64,000 nucleotides of DNA, taken from assembly GCA_029856045.1 (NCBI GenBank), contig JAHQWG010000028.1, positions 142,547 to 206,546 on the forward strand. Direction: 5' to 3'. Of the stretch, positions 26,556 to 36,606 are shown in pieces. Source of the stretch: Promethearchaeia archaeon. GTDB lineage: Archaea; Asgardarchaeota; Lokiarchaeia; Sigyniarchaeales; SOKP01. The first letter of the stretch is position 1; every line of letters starts with the position of its first letter. Position numbers and translations under genes: made by a program. The notes under the pieces are model-generated. The model did no database searches. It saw nothing but the letters and a program-made list of their open reading frames with translations, and was not told the DNA's origin.

Positions 26556-27764
26556 CTATTTTTGCAAAGATTTAATAAAATCTACTATGTAATTTAATTT
26601 ATCTTTTGATGCGAGTAGCATTTCATGAGGGAATTCAATGCTTCTTGAATAGATATCACTTACTACGGGAAAGTTTTTATCATCACTTTTGGTTCTACCC
26701 CAATTAGCATTACTATAATCAATTCCTTTCTTTAAATTAACATTTTTAAAACAATCTAAACTATGTAATGGGGGATAACAATCAACAATTGGAATACCAT
26801 TATCGTTAAATTTCTTATAAAAATCTTCCTTTGTAATTCCTCCAAATTTTTCAGGTTTAAAAACAATTGGATAAATATACCATCCGAGTTCTTCAGTTCC
26901 AGGGGTTGGTTTCATAACCTGAATACCATCTATTTGATTTAATTTTTCCATTAAAAATTTAGCATTTTCATTTCTTAATTTGTGTTGATCTGGAAATTTC
27001 TTAATTTGTGATCTTAGTACTGCTGCTTGATACTCGCTCATCCTATAATTGGTACCATAGATAAAATGATTATAGAAATAGTCATCTTTCCTTCTTCCAC
27101 AATCTGAAATTGAATACATTAAATCGGCTAATTTTTCATTATTGGTAATTATTGCGCCTCCTTCTCCACTTGTCAATACCTTAGAAGCTTGAAAGCTAAA
27201 CGTTCCCGCATCACCCCAATTTCCAAGTCTTTTCCCTTTATAACGAGATCCATGCGCATGCGAAGAATCCTCAACAACCTTTAGATTATATTTTTCTGCA
27301 ATTTCCATTAATAGATCCATTTCAACGGGATTTCCGCCCAAATGAACGGGTATTATTGCTTTAGTTTTCTCCGTAATTAAACCCTTAACTTTATCGACAT
27401 CCATAACTAATGTGTTTGGATCAATGTCACAAAATATAGGAACGGCATTTGTAGCAACGATTGCAGATGCGGAAGCTACAAAAGTATAATCACTTACAAT
27501 TACTTCATCTCCCAACCCAACTCCCAAAGATAATAAAGCGACTTCAATAGCAACAGTACCATTAAATACGGCAACACAATGTTTCGCTTCCTGTAATTTA
27601 GCAAAATCTTCTTGAAACGCCCAAACATTTTCACCTTGATGAACACTAGGCGATCCGCACCACCATTTTCCTGATTTAATTATATCATTTAAAGCAAAAA
27701 TCTCATCATCATCATAAATGGGCCATTTAGGAAAATCTTTTCTCACATTTTGTTCAAAACTCAT
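26556..27764 (-). CDS. DegT/DnrJ/EryC1/StrS-family PLP aminotransferase
   Basis: A 402-residue fold-type I aminotransferase acting on keto sugars or cyclitols. The PLP Schiff-base Lys is Lys195 in SFQASKVLTSGEGG, with Asp166 in VVEDSSHAHGS pairing to the pyridine nitrogen. FNGTVAIEVALLSLGVGLGDEVIV (67-90) contacts the phosphate and GTNYRMSEYQAAVLRSQ is a family hallmark. It lies 94 bases downstream of the ceramidase/PIG-L fusion gene on the same strand and is convergent with the Gfo/Idh gene. With the Gfo/Idh and AraM-like enzymes it could interconvert a keto and an amino sugar or cyclitol. The direction, biosynthetic or catabolic, is not determined. The family call is certain. Confidence 0.93.
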   Translation of the reverse strand: MSFEQNVRKDFPKWPIYDDDEIFALNDIIKSGKWWCGSPSVHQGENVWAFQEDFAKLQEAKHCVAVFNGTVAIEVALLSLGVGLGDEVIVSDYTFVASASAIVATNAVPIFCDIDPNTLVMDVDKVKGLITEKTKAIIPVHLGGNPVEMDLLMEIAEKYNLKVVEDSSHAHGSRYKGKRLGNWGDAGTFSFQASKVLTSGEGGAIITNNEKLADLMYSISDCGRRKDDYFYNHFIYGTNYRMSEYQAAVLRSQIKKFPDQHKLRNENAKFLMEKLNQIDGIQVMKPTPGTEELGWYIYPIVFKPEKFGGITKEDFYKKFNDNGIPIVDCYPPLHSLDCFKNVNLKKGIDYSNANWGRTKSDDKNFPVVSDIYSRSIEFPHEMLLASKDKLNYIVDFIKSLQK

Positions 27765-27858
27765 TGTTATTTCTCCTTATTATATTTAAATCCTGTAAAA
27801 AAGAATACTTAATAAAGGATATATAAGAAAAAAGATTAAATTAATTAATTATTTTAGT

Positions 27859-29826
27859 CTAAGCTATATCTTCCAAAAATCCAGCACCTATTCTATTAAA
27901 AATTTCACCATATTTTGCTCCAAATTTCTGCCCTATTTCACCATATACTAATTTAGCTAATAAATTCACTTTGATAGCAATAGGAACATCTTCTTCTAAC
28001 AACTCAATATATAATCGATTTGCCCGCGCAAGTAATTTATTCTGAAAGAAAAAGTTTTTCATTACCGTTTTTTGTTCGCAAACCGCTTTTATTTTATCAT
28101 CAATATAATCAGTAATATCTACATTAAAATTAACAACTGTAGGATTTCGAGCAAATAAATATCTCTCTCCTACTGTGTGGATTTCTAAACCTTCTTTAAA
28201 ATGTTCGGGATAAAATAAGTCAAAAGAACTTTGCCAACATGCTTCATTAACCGCTCTGGCGGTGGTTATATGATCCATATTTTCCTCGTCTGTTCCATTT
28301 AAATCAAAAGATATAACAAGATCTGGTTTATATTTTCTCATCAAATAAACTAATTTTCCTCGCAATTCTAAATAATCAGCTCCAGCTAATGTGTCTGTGG
28401 GATAATTTAAATGTATGATTTCTTCAGCTCCAAGAACTTTATACGCTCTTTCTACTTCTTTTTTATTATTTTTTATTGCTTTTTCTGCGGTAATTCCTAC
28501 ACAATCAGCATAATCATCAGTTATTCTAACACATATTAATTTATTACCTTCACTTGTCAGTTTTTTAAGAGTACCACCCGCCCAAATAGTTAAATCGTCA
28601 GCATGAGCTGCAATTGCCATGATTTTCTTATAAACAAATAGGTTTTTAACAGTTTTTCTTATTATCTCAGCAGCTTCCGAACCAATAGATTCTAATTCAT
28701 GACCAATGAATTTTTCATTGTTAATTTTATCAGCCCATTCTTTGGTTTTTAACTTGAATTGCTCCAGTGGGATAAAGTAACCTAATGCATCATTTGAAAG
28801 ACTAACGAACATAATTTCCTTATCTTTATTTTCTTCAATTATTTCTGAAAATAAACCCGGAAAGGGTTCTCCTGGAATATGGATAATATGCAAATTCCCA
28901 ATTCTAATCTTGCTTATAGTGCTTACTATTGTATAATCATTCATATCTCTCTCAAAAATTCCAATATTAAACAAAAGCTGAAAATCAGGATTATTTACTT
29001 TAAGATGGACTTTTTCTTCCCTTATCTCTATTTGAGTATCTTCAATTTTTTTACCTTTCTGAAAAATTTTTTGTATTTCTATAAAAATTTCCTTAGCAAA
29101 CGTTTCCATTTTCTCATATCCTTTTTCGCAATAAATTGGCGATTGGGATCCACAAAGACCTAATGCGAATAATGAAATGCCCCCATATTCCTTTTCAATC
29201 ATTTCACTTATAAGACCCGGATAATCTCCAGATATTTCAACATTTTCTCGCGTGGTTATCTCTGGTTGAGCAGAATAACTCCATAAACTTGCAACTAACG
29301 TCCTATTAGTTATAAATCTTAAAATTTTAATATCTCCATTAATATCTTTCTCAGAACGATAATTTTCTATTTGTTTTTCTAAAATCGACTTAGATAAAAA
29401 TAAATCAACTTCCTTTAATTCCCTCTCTGCCTCTAATACCACGGAAACAATTGTATCAATTAAAAAAATAGAATACTTTTTGTTAATTCCTGATTTTCCA
29501 ATTAGTGGCCCCCATAATCCCATTGTATCTGGACCCGCATGAGTATGGGTTGAAAAAATATAAACATTTTTTGGTTGATAATCATAAGCCAAAAGTCTTT
29601 CTTTTACTTTATCAATAAAATCTGCTAAAAGTCCGATACACTCAACAGAAACTAAAGAAATCTTTTTTTCCCCATCTGAAATTACCATTGCTCGAGTATA
29701 AATTGCATTATGCACTCCTTTTATCTTAGGAGCCATCATTGTGGAATATCCGGCAATATACATATCTCCAATATCGGATGGAGGTATTATACTATTTTTA
29801 GACGCACCACATTTCAGTAAATACAT
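27859..29826 (-). CDS. neutral-ceramidase-like domain fused to PIG-L deacetylase
   Basis: A 655-residue two-domain amidase. Residues 1-390 follow neutral/alkaline ceramidase: FSTHTHAGPD (Zn ligands His94 and His96), an ISGDYPGLI block, and GLCGSQSP (223-230) where ceramidases have GDxxPN. The usual third-ligand His region reads SAQPEI, so Gln187 may replace a zinc ligand. Residues about 400-655 are a PIG-L/LmbE deacetylase: AIAAHADDLTIWAGGTL (408-411 HADD, the usual AHPDD), FDLNGTDEENMDH near 510-525 and a distal ERYLF block. There is no signal peptide, so it acts inside the cell. The pairing suggests stepwise removal of N-acyl groups. It is upstream of the DegT gene on the same strand. Confidence 0.85.
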   Translation of the reverse strand: MYLLKCGASKNSIIPPSDIGDMYIAGYSTMMAPKIKGVHNAIYTRAMVISDGEKKISLVSVECIGLLADFIDKVKERLLAYDYQPKNVYIFSTHTHAGPDTMGLWGPLIGKSGINKKYSIFLIDTIVSVVLEAERELKEVDLFLSKSILEKQIENYRSEKDINGDIKILRFITNRTLVASLWSYSAQPEITTRENVEISGDYPGLISEMIEKEYGGISLFALGLCGSQSPIYCEKGYEKMETFAKEIFIEIQKIFQKGKKIEDTQIEIREEKVHLKVNNPDFQLLFNIGIFERDMNDYTIVSTISKIRIGNLHIIHIPGEPFPGLFSEIIEENKDKEIMFVSLSNDALGYFIPLEQFKLKTKEWADKINNEKFIGHELESIGSEAAEIIRKTVKNLFVYKKIMAIAAHADDLTIWAGGTLKKLTSEGNKLICVRITDDYADCVGITAEKAIKNNKKEVERAYKVLGAEEIIHLNYPTDTLAGADYLELRGKLVYLMRKYKPDLVISFDLNGTDEENMDHITTARAVNEACWQSSFDLFYPEHFKEGLEIHTVGERYLFARNPTVVNFNVDITDYIDDKIKAVCEQKTVMKNFFFQNKLLARANRLYIELLEEDVPIAIKVNLLAKLVYGEIGQKFGAKYGEIFNRIGAGFLEDIA

Positions 29827-30015
29827 ATTTTATTCATCTCTTTATTGTAATTAAATAAATCTAGAATTTGTTAATAATTAATTTATTAATATCCATCTAT
29901 TTTAATCTTTGATTTACATAATGATTTCATTACAAATACTCTTAAAGAAAAATCCTTAAAAACCTCATAATAAAAAAAAAATAAAAATATATATTTTAAT
30001 TCACTTTTTGGAAGA

Positions 30016-31440
30016 TTAACGAGTAGATTCCTTTTTTTTCGTATGTAATTCAGCGAGCATTTTCTGGTTTTCTTCGAAACGCTTTCCGTGAATAGGATAG
30101 AAATAAAGACATACAAGTGCAATCCCAATAATAATTGTTGGCCATATACCAACCAGAAATCGGAGCCCCAAAATAACATCTACGCCTGGTTTTGGATCAT
30201 ACACACCCCAACCGGTTCCAGTAAAAATTATCCCTATAACTAAATAATTTATAGCGTTAGAAAATCGATTAAAAAACGCAACAACGCCATAATAGGCGCC
30301 TTCTCGTCGCACATTGATACCAGAGCGGACTTCATCGTCATCAATGATCTCAGCCATCCCTTGATCATATAGATAAAGAGTACCACCCAATCCAACGCCC
30401 ATTATAGCTGTAAAGAGATAACCTGTAAATTCATCAAAAGCCATCATAAAGAGTAAAAGTGAACATGCCCAGTAAATTAATGCAGTAATATAAGATTTCC
30501 TAACTCCCCATTTTTTACGAAGCCACATCCATAAAGGTGCTGATAGAGCACCAACCAAAAGACCAACAAACATGAGAAATCCTGGGTCTTCCATTTCGAT
30601 TACAAATACTGCAAAAAATGGTACCATCGGGGGTAGAATCGCGTATACAATAAACACTGCAAGAGCGATTACACAATATATCATGAATGCCTTATTTTTA
30701 AAGGTGATTTTATAAGATTCTTTCCACGATGGAGCACTTTCCACGTCCTTAGAGAATTCTTTACGCTCAAAGGAGCCAAATTTAAGCATTATCAAGATTG
30801 TAATTAGAACAATTATTGCAGCAATAACTCCATTAAGTAAAAATTGCCCAGAAGTCTGTGGAAGACCTTGTGTATTAGCTATATCCTCAATAATGAATTC
30901 TGGAACAAGATAGGCAATAGCAAGTCCCAGAATCGTAAAAATATTTCGCCAAACACCAATAGAACTCCGATCCTCAACAGTAAGAAACATTTCGGGCCAT
31001 AGTGCATTAAAATTAACGGTGTAAGTTGTAAAAACAAGGTCAAATATAATCAACATTATGATAAAATATATAAAAATTGTAATTTCATTGCCCGTTGGGG
31101 GGCTCCACAATAGTATCATAACAATACTTAATGGAATCATAGCAAGAAAAATCCATGGTCTACGCCGTCCCCACTTAGTTTGGGTTCGATCGGAGAAAAC
31201 ACCTATTATCGGATCGTTGATGGCGTCCCAAATAGACCAGAGAAGGAATCCAAGACTAACTAACAATATTGGAAGTCCCATTACTGCATAATAGAAAGCA
31301 AATCCTAGAAATGTGAAGTTTTGTAAAGCCAAATTATCTGCTAATGTTCCAGTTGCATATGCTACTTTAGTTCCGAGACCAGTTTTCAAGGGAAATGTTA
31401 TGTCTTTTTCTATGTCCGAATTTAAATTTTTTTCGGTCAT
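30016..31440 (-). CDS. GPH-family sugar:cation symporter (MFS)
   Basis: A 474-residue, 12-TM transporter of the glycoside-pentoside-hexuronide:cation symporter family. Family signs are SIWDAINDPIIGVFSDRTQTKWGRRRPWI between TM2 and TM3, a DDEVRSGINVRREGAYYG loop late in the protein, and a Lys/Glu-rich cytoplasmic tail. Members import glycosides or hexuronides with Na+ or H+. It lies 189 bases upstream of the ceramidase/PIG-L gene on the same strand and 235 bases downstream of the Fe-S protein gene, consistent with uptake of the compound handled by those enzymes. A second GPH transporter is at 37738. The substrate is unknown. Confidence 0.93.
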   Translation of the reverse strand: MTEKNLNSDIEKDITFPLKTGLGTKVAYATGTLADNLALQNFTFLGFAFYYAVMGLPILLVSLGFLLWSIWDAINDPIIGVFSDRTQTKWGRRRPWIFLAMIPLSIVMILLWSPPTGNEITIFIYFIIMLIIFDLVFTTYTVNFNALWPEMFLTVEDRSSIGVWRNIFTILGLAIAYLVPEFIIEDIANTQGLPQTSGQFLLNGVIAAIIVLITILIMLKFGSFERKEFSKDVESAPSWKESYKITFKNKAFMIYCVIALAVFIVYAILPPMVPFFAVFVIEMEDPGFLMFVGLLVGALSAPLWMWLRKKWGVRKSYITALIYWACSLLLFMMAFDEFTGYLFTAIMGVGLGGTLYLYDQGMAEIIDDDEVRSGINVRREGAYYGVVAFFNRFSNAINYLVIGIIFTGTGWGVYDPKPGVDVILGLRFLVGIWPTIIIGIALVCLYFYPIHGKRFEENQKMLAELHTKKKESTR

Positions 31441-31675
31441 ACTTAAAATTTCAACATTATTATATTTATAGCTTTTATTGAAAAAACTTAGAAATAAAAA
31501 ATTATAGTTGAAAAAATTGCAAATTAAAAAATCTTTCGATCAAATTAAATATGTTAAATTATCAAAAGGATTATTTAATTACCTTAAAAAGTTAAATTAG
31601 ATTTATTTATCCTTCCATTAAATCATTTTAATTTTATAATGTAATTAAAAAAAAAAATTTAGAAAATTAAGAATT

Positions 31676-32983
31676 TTAATCTGCAATTAAATCATATTTG
31701 TCAATTAATTCTAAAATACCATAAACTGGTATACCGTGATTATACATTGTGTTTGCATCATCTAAATTTCGCCAGCAAAATGGACATTCTGTTAGCATGA
31801 AATCTGCACCAACAGCCTCCGCCTCATCAAGTCTTAAACTTGATGTTTTCAGACTGAAATCAGGGTATCCCGCTCTAACTCCACCGCCCGCGCCACAACA
31901 GAAGGAATTCTCATGAATTCTATACATTTCATTAAATTTTACACCGGGTAGTGCACGAATTATGATTCTAGGCTTCTCAAACCATTCCTCTTTCCATTTA
32001 TTAAGCTTTCTCAAGTCAAATATTAAATTTTTAGACTCATCAATAATTTTTCTCTGAGTATCAATGTAAAAATGACGACCAGTATGGCAAGGATCGTGAT
32101 ATGTGACTACTTTTCCTTTTAATTCTGGATTTTCTTTAAATTTAATTTTTCCATCTTTCACCATATCTGAAATTAACTCAAAAGCATGATTTGTTTTAAA
32201 GGGTAATTCTTTTTTAATCCATTTCGGATAGTCCACAGTAAAGGTTCGATAACAGCCAGCGCAAGAAAATAAAACCATTTCATATTTTTTAAAAAGTTCA
32301 AGGTTAGTGTTCATTAAATCTTGCGAAATGTCTGTTCTCCCAATCCTAAAGAATGGGCTGCCGCAGCAAACTTCTTTTGTGACCAACGCAAAATCAATAC
32401 CTAATCTCTTAAAAATTTTACAAGTAGCGACCGCAATATTTATTTGCCTATAACTTGCAGTGCAACCAACATAATAAGCAATTTTGGCACCTTTTTTGTC
32501 CAAGTATTCTTCAAGCCCATTTTCTTTTACCCATTCAAATCGTTTGTCTTTATCTCCGCCATAAGGATTATTTCTTTCTACTACCAGCTTTGAGACTAAT
32601 TCATGTTTCTCGATAAGGGGCACTCCAGAAAAATAACAAGCGGCTCGTAATGATTCAATAATGTCGACAGTTGGGACCTTATTTTCACACTGGACTTCAC
32701 ACATCCCACAAGTTATGCATTGCATTATCGTATCACGGACATTTTCCGAAAACTCTAAATCTCCTTCCATAATACAACGAGCAATCCACATTCTTCCAGC
32801 ATTCCAAAAACTCTCCCAGCCATATTCTAAACCACTTGGACAGCTTGGAACCATGCCTTCATATAGGACTCCTTTATATTCTCCTACTCCTTCTCTACTT
32901 GGATCTCCACTATACGTAAACTTGCACGCCTTGCAATGAATACAACGATAAAGTTCTTTTTTCATTACTTCTAATCTTTCCAT
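31676..32983 (-). CDS. HdrD/GlcF-like Fe-S oxidoreductase with two CCG domains
   Basis: A 435-residue iron-sulfur protein. The N-terminus holds two ferredoxin-like cysteine sets: CIHCKAC with a distant Cys, and CITCGMCEVQCENKVP near 89-104. Two CCG domains follow: VCCGSPFFRIG plus CAGCYRTF, and CCGAGGGVRAGYPDFS plus ECPFC. CCG pairs bind a noncubane cluster in heterodisulfide reductase and serve electron transfer in GlcF and LutA-type oxidases. Its start codon follows AGGAGG (TTAAAAGATATG arrangement on the minus strand), supporting the ATG. It is 26 bases downstream of the FAD oxidase gene, so the two very likely form one enzyme. The oxidised substrate is unknown but probably a hydroxy acid. 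Confidence 0.92.
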   Translation of the reverse strand: MERLEVMKKELYRCIHCKACKFTYSGDPSREGVGEYKGVLYEGMVPSCPSGLEYGWESFWNAGRMWIARCIMEGDLEFSENVRDTIMQCITCGMCEVQCENKVPTVDIIESLRAACYFSGVPLIEKHELVSKLVVERNNPYGGDKDKRFEWVKENGLEEYLDKKGAKIAYYVGCTASYRQINIAVATCKIFKRLGIDFALVTKEVCCGSPFFRIGRTDISQDLMNTNLELFKKYEMVLFSCAGCYRTFTVDYPKWIKKELPFKTNHAFELISDMVKDGKIKFKENPELKGKVVTYHDPCHTGRHFYIDTQRKIIDESKNLIFDLRKLNKWKEEWFEKPRIIIRALPGVKFNEMYRIHENSFCCGAGGGVRAGYPDFSLKTSSLRLDEAEAVGADFMLTECPFCWRNLDDANTMYNHGIPVYGILELIDKYDLIAD

Positions 32984-33009
32984 ATCTTTTAACCTCCTCT
33001 TCCTTCAAT

Positions 33010-34500
33010 TTAAGGAAGCATTAACCTCCCTGGATGCATTATAAAATTAGGATCAAACATTTTCTTAACCTCTCTTAAATATTTTAGGTATGTACCTGCT
33101 TGAGAATACATCATTGGTGCATGGATGTAAGGATCCGGTCGATAATTTAACCAACCTCTTTTTATGGAATATTCAGTGGTGATACGATTAATTTCTTGTA
33201 CTTTTTCAAAATCTTCTTGTTTCGTTGAGTCAAAACAAATTATTGGCATACAAATAGCTTGTCTACATCTTTCAATGCTTGCAATCCACATTACCGGTGC
33301 AATACCATGATCTTCAAGGACCTTATTATACATTTCAGCAAATTCAGCACAATCTTTCCATGGCGTATACCATGTTATAAAGAGAAATCCAGCTTCCCAG
33401 TAGCCATATGGAATTGCAATTTTATTAGGTTTCTTTAGTCTACTGGCAATTTGTTTTGGATGTAATTCTTGTTTTATTATAGCTTTTGGATCTTTACATT
33501 CTTTAGATTCCATAAATTTCTTAGCAAATTCATCAATTCTTTTTTCAGTATATTCTAATTCTTCTTGAGTTTGTGCCCAGACTTCAAAATTCATCCACCA
33601 CCTAGAAAATCCAATTTCTTTATAAAATTCGTAATCATGAGGAACTTTCTCTTTAGGCCAGCGCGTCATTACAAGTGGATAATTTCCACCTTGAACCATA
33701 ACACAGTGATGTGCAATTCCAAATTCTTGATTTCCAATTTGCCATGTTAAATTTTGCATATCCTGTGGGTTACTCATGCCCCAAACCACAACAGTCTTAT
33801 GTTCTGGATGGGGAAAGATTTTAATTGCTACTTTTGTGATGACCCCCATAGTTCCTTGCGAGCCCATTAAGGTAGACCACAAATCTGGTCCTATCCCATA
33901 TTTATAAAATGGTTTTGCCGTAGGGAGAGCCCACGAACCTGTATAGAGTATATCACCTCTTGGAATGACTACCTCCGCTGCCATAAATATATCTCCTTGA
34001 GGCCCCATGGATGAGGTGACTAAAGAGAACCCTCGATCAATTGCATCTCCCATAACGGTTGATGAAGGAGGAGCTCCATCGGGAATGGGAGGACAATATT
34101 CTGGGGTGTGCTTATGCATATATGCCCATAATTGACCAAGAGTTACTCCGGGTTCAATTATTGCAATTCTATTTTCGGTATCAATTTCTATTATTCTATC
34201 CATTCTACTTAAATCTAATACAACGCCTCCGGGTCTTATTAATGGGCATGCGAACCCTCCAGATAATCCTCCAGAAATAGGCGACACTGGAATCTTCTCT
34301 TGAGAGCAATAAACAAGAATTTTTCTAATTTCTTCAGGATATTTTGGACGAATGACGATGTCAGGGATTTGAGATTCGAGTCCCATAACGCTTTTACTAA
34401 GATAGGACGCACAGATTGCATCATTTGCAGTTGCATAATTTTTACCTACTATTCCAATCATAGCCTCCAAATCTTTATTATCAGGTTTTTTGTAGCTCAT
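33010..34500 (-). CDS. FAD-linked oxidase, GlcD/vanillyl-alcohol-oxidase-type
   Basis: A 496-residue PCMH-fold flavoprotein. The FAD-binding domain shows IRPKYPEEIRKILVYCSQEKIPVSPISGGLSGGFACP, LDLSRMDRIIEIDTENRIAIIEPGVTLGQL and GIGPDLWSTLMGSQGTMGVITK. The cap domain follows, and the C-terminus DPNFIMHPGRLML resembles the DPNxxxxPGR end of 4-cresol dehydrogenase and D-lactate dehydrogenases. It probably oxidises a 2-hydroxy acid or alcohol and passes electrons to the CCG-type Fe-S protein encoded next to it. It is less like the two GlcD paralogues at 40.4 and 43.2 kb than they are like each other. Starts at ATG; the spacer upstream is 431 bases without a gene. Confidence 0.92.
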   Translation of the reverse strand: MSYKKPDNKDLEAMIGIVGKNYATANDAICASYLSKSVMGLESQIPDIVIRPKYPEEIRKILVYCSQEKIPVSPISGGLSGGFACPLIRPGGVVLDLSRMDRIIEIDTENRIAIIEPGVTLGQLWAYMHKHTPEYCPPIPDGAPPSSTVMGDAIDRGFSLVTSSMGPQGDIFMAAEVVIPRGDILYTGSWALPTAKPFYKYGIGPDLWSTLMGSQGTMGVITKVAIKIFPHPEHKTVVVWGMSNPQDMQNLTWQIGNQEFGIAHHCVMVQGGNYPLVMTRWPKEKVPHDYEFYKEIGFSRWWMNFEVWAQTQEELEYTEKRIDEFAKKFMESKECKDPKAIIKQELHPKQIASRLKKPNKIAIPYGYWEAGFLFITWYTPWKDCAEFAEMYNKVLEDHGIAPVMWIASIERCRQAICMPIICFDSTKQEDFEKVQEINRITTEYSIKRGWLNYRPDPYIHAPMMYSQAGTYLKYLREVKKMFDPNFIMHPGRLMLP

Positions 34501-34931
34501 AGTTTTTTCCTCGAAATTATATTTTTTATTTTTTATGACTTCTTTTCATAGTTAAATAAATTGAAAATAACATTTAGAGTAATTATTTACCAAATTTTAA
34601 ATTTACTTTTTTAAAATTTAAACCATCAATGTTATTTCTCAACAAATTTTTAGAGAAAATGATTAACTCTAATGATCAAAGTTAAATATCGAGATAAAGA
34701 TTCTTTAATGAAATAAAATATTGATGGTTATAAGAGAAATAAAGAATATTTTCTAAAAAAAACATAATATCTCAAAATTGCGCTACCTTTTTATTTTAAA
34801 TAACTCAATCTATTCTTCTGGTACTTTCAAGGATTTTCATTATTTCAATAAATAAATCAATTTTTCTTATGAATCTTCAATTTAGATAGAAAATCTATGA
34901 AAAAATTCATATTTAAAACAATGTTCAATTA
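34501..34931. other. gene-free spacer, 431 bases
   Basis: Very A/T-rich and with no open frame I would call. It contains the upstream region of the FAD oxidase gene at its left end. A 10-base inverted pair (AACCATCAAT at 34621, ATTGATGGTT at 34720) is 90 bases apart and may be chance. No tRNA, riboswitch or repeat is seen. Confidence 0.6.
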
Positions 34932-35432
34932 TTAAGCAAAATAAGTTTGGCTTTCTCTATCAAAACCCTTTACGTATTCAATCTCCATCTCACTCGGGTC
35001 TATATCAGAGGGTGCATATATTAAATGTAAATTAGGAAAATAGACCCCTAGCCCACGTCTTGCCAAAACAACCGCTGGATGTGAAAGATTACTAAAAGTT
35101 TTTTCAGTAATCTCACGGGTAATTGTTCGACAGGCGTGTTCGTCAAAAACACCTAAAGAATGAATATATTCGTGCAGTAGGATATGATAAGTATATGCCC
35201 ACACGATATTATTTGATTGTTCTGTAATTATTATTTTTAAAGGGGTTCTATTCATTAGAATCATTGTCCCACCAGGAAAAAACATTCCACCGATAAAATT
35301 TCCTTTGAACATACCCATATCTACCAATCCCAAACTTAAACCTGCCCTATGATGTCCTACTGCTCTTCGAACATCATCTTTAACCTTTTCGAAAATATCA
35401 GGCATCTGCTCTATTAATTCTTGTAAGTTCAT
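34932..35432 (-). CDS. putative zinc-metallopeptidase-like protein (HExxH)
   Basis: A 166-residue protein of unknown family. The core LLHEYIHSLGVFDEHACR (about 102-119) holds an HExxH zinc motif, and the downstream Asp-Glu-His could supply the third ligand, giving HExxHxxGxxDEH. Before it are glycine-rich strands (MGMFKGNFIGGMFFPGGTMILMNRT) like the edge strand of metzincin-type peptidases. There is no signal peptide or membrane segment. It is followed 197 bases upstream by a same-strand GTPase gene. Proteolysis is inference from the motif only; no family name is recognised. Confidence 0.7.
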   Translation of the reverse strand: MNLQELIEQMPDIFEKVKDDVRRAVGHHRAGLSLGLVDMGMFKGNFIGGMFFPGGTMILMNRTPLKIIITEQSNNIVWAYTYHILLHEYIHSLGVFDEHACRTITREITEKTFSNLSHPAVVLARRGLGVYFPNLHLIYAPSDIDPSEMEIEYVKGFDRESQTYFA

Positions 35433-35629
35433 GTATATTTTTTAAATCAATTCCGGAAATAAAAATTTATTTTCTATTTTTCATAGATTATATACCATTA
35501 TTGGTTTTCAAAATAACAAAAGTCTTACTAGAGATTAATAAAAATTAACATCTAGAAATAAAAAAAAAGTCCTAAAACTCAATGAAAAGGTAAAAAAGAA
35601 AATTATAACATAAGATATCAATAATAATT

Positions 35630-36310
35630 TTACTTTTTATCATACTTTTTTAAAAATTCATCATCAATAGGTGCGGTTCCATTTCCATATATATGATATA
35701 ATGCTGTTCTTCTAGCGCATTCATAAAAACTTCTATATACATCCCTTTTTAAATCATATAGTGCGCAAGTTTCAAAAATAATAGGGTTCCATAATGATAA
35801 TTTGTTAGGTGGAGAATACCATAATCCTTCTTCCTTTAAAATATGCTCAAATTCACTGGTACCAATTGTTTCATCTAAGTCCTTTTTATTTAACATTATA
35901 ACCATAGGAATTTCTTTTATTAAATCTCCTTGAGCTACTTTTTTTAATTCTTTTAATGATTCAATATTATCTTCAAAAAGATTAGTTTGAGAATCCGCAA
36001 CGAATAGTACACCATCTGTTCCTTCGTATACTGTCTTTCTTAATGGAGAAAATTGAGTTTGCCCTGCAACGGTGTAAATATGGTAAAAAATCTTGGGAGT
36101 TTTTGTAGATTGAAAAATCCCTCTATCAAAGTATAAAGTAGAACCACTAGCCATATCTATTTTTTTTAAATCTCCTGTGGGTGTTATATCTTTCTTTTGC
36201 TCTTTTGTAAGACGATGTAGAGTGTCTACAATAGTAGTTTTACCAGAGCCTGCCATCCCCCAGTATAATATTTTTATGTGTATTCGACCATCCTCTTCAA
36301 TTCTTACCAT
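35630..36310 (-). CDS. MglA/Arf-like small GTPase
   Basis: A 226-residue GTPase. G1 is GMAGSGKTT (18-26), G3 is VAGQTQF with AGQ at 82-84, and G4 is NKKD at 141-144; G5 is probably ETCALY. It shares the FDR-x(n)-YTVAGQ arrangement and the EDNIESLKEL helix with the GTPase at 9.9 kb, so the two are paralogues. A conserved Thr in ITPTG (42-46) is a candidate switch I residue. It lacks a C-terminal prenylation Cys, ending in FLKKYDKK. It starts at ATG, with the HExxH gene downstream on the same strand. Asgard archaea carry large families of such GTPases; the pathway is unknown. Confidence 0.93.
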   Translation of the reverse strand: MVRIEEDGRIHIKILYWGMAGSGKTTIVDTLHRLTKEQKKDITPTGDLKKIDMASGSTLYFDRGIFQSTKTPKIFYHIYTVAGQTQFSPLRKTVYEGTDGVLFVADSQTNLFEDNIESLKELKKVAQGDLIKEIPMVIMLNKKDLDETIGTSEFEHILKEEGLWYSPPNKLSLWNPIIFETCALYDLKRDVYRSFYECARRTALYHIYGNGTAPIDDEFLKKYDKK

Positions 36311-36606
36311 AAAAAAATCTGCCTTTGATCGGGATTTCTTAAATTATAAAATAATAATGATATAATCTAATTACAATCTTTTAATTTTTAATAATATTTT
36401 TTTTTTACAATAATTTTAACATAGTTTGAACATTTAAATAAAATTTATGGCTAAAAACTCAATAGGTATATTAAAATTTTATAATGAAAATCATTAAATA
36501 TTTCTAATACAAAAAGTTTTCTAATAAGATCAAAATTTTATTAATATAAATTATCTTTCTAAAAAGTGCAAAATATGTATATAATAAAAATGAGAGAGAT
36601 TTCTGG

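Noticed and set aside
29886-30179. Minus-strand frame of 97 codons overlapping the end of the GPH symporter
   Set aside because: It lies out of frame over the symporter's C-terminal region and has no SD or family features.
34621-34730. Inverted pair AACCATCAAT / ATTGATGGTT in the gene-free spacer
   Set aside because: Ten bases with a 90-base loop in very A/T-rich sequence is within chance, and no operator or terminator role is supported.
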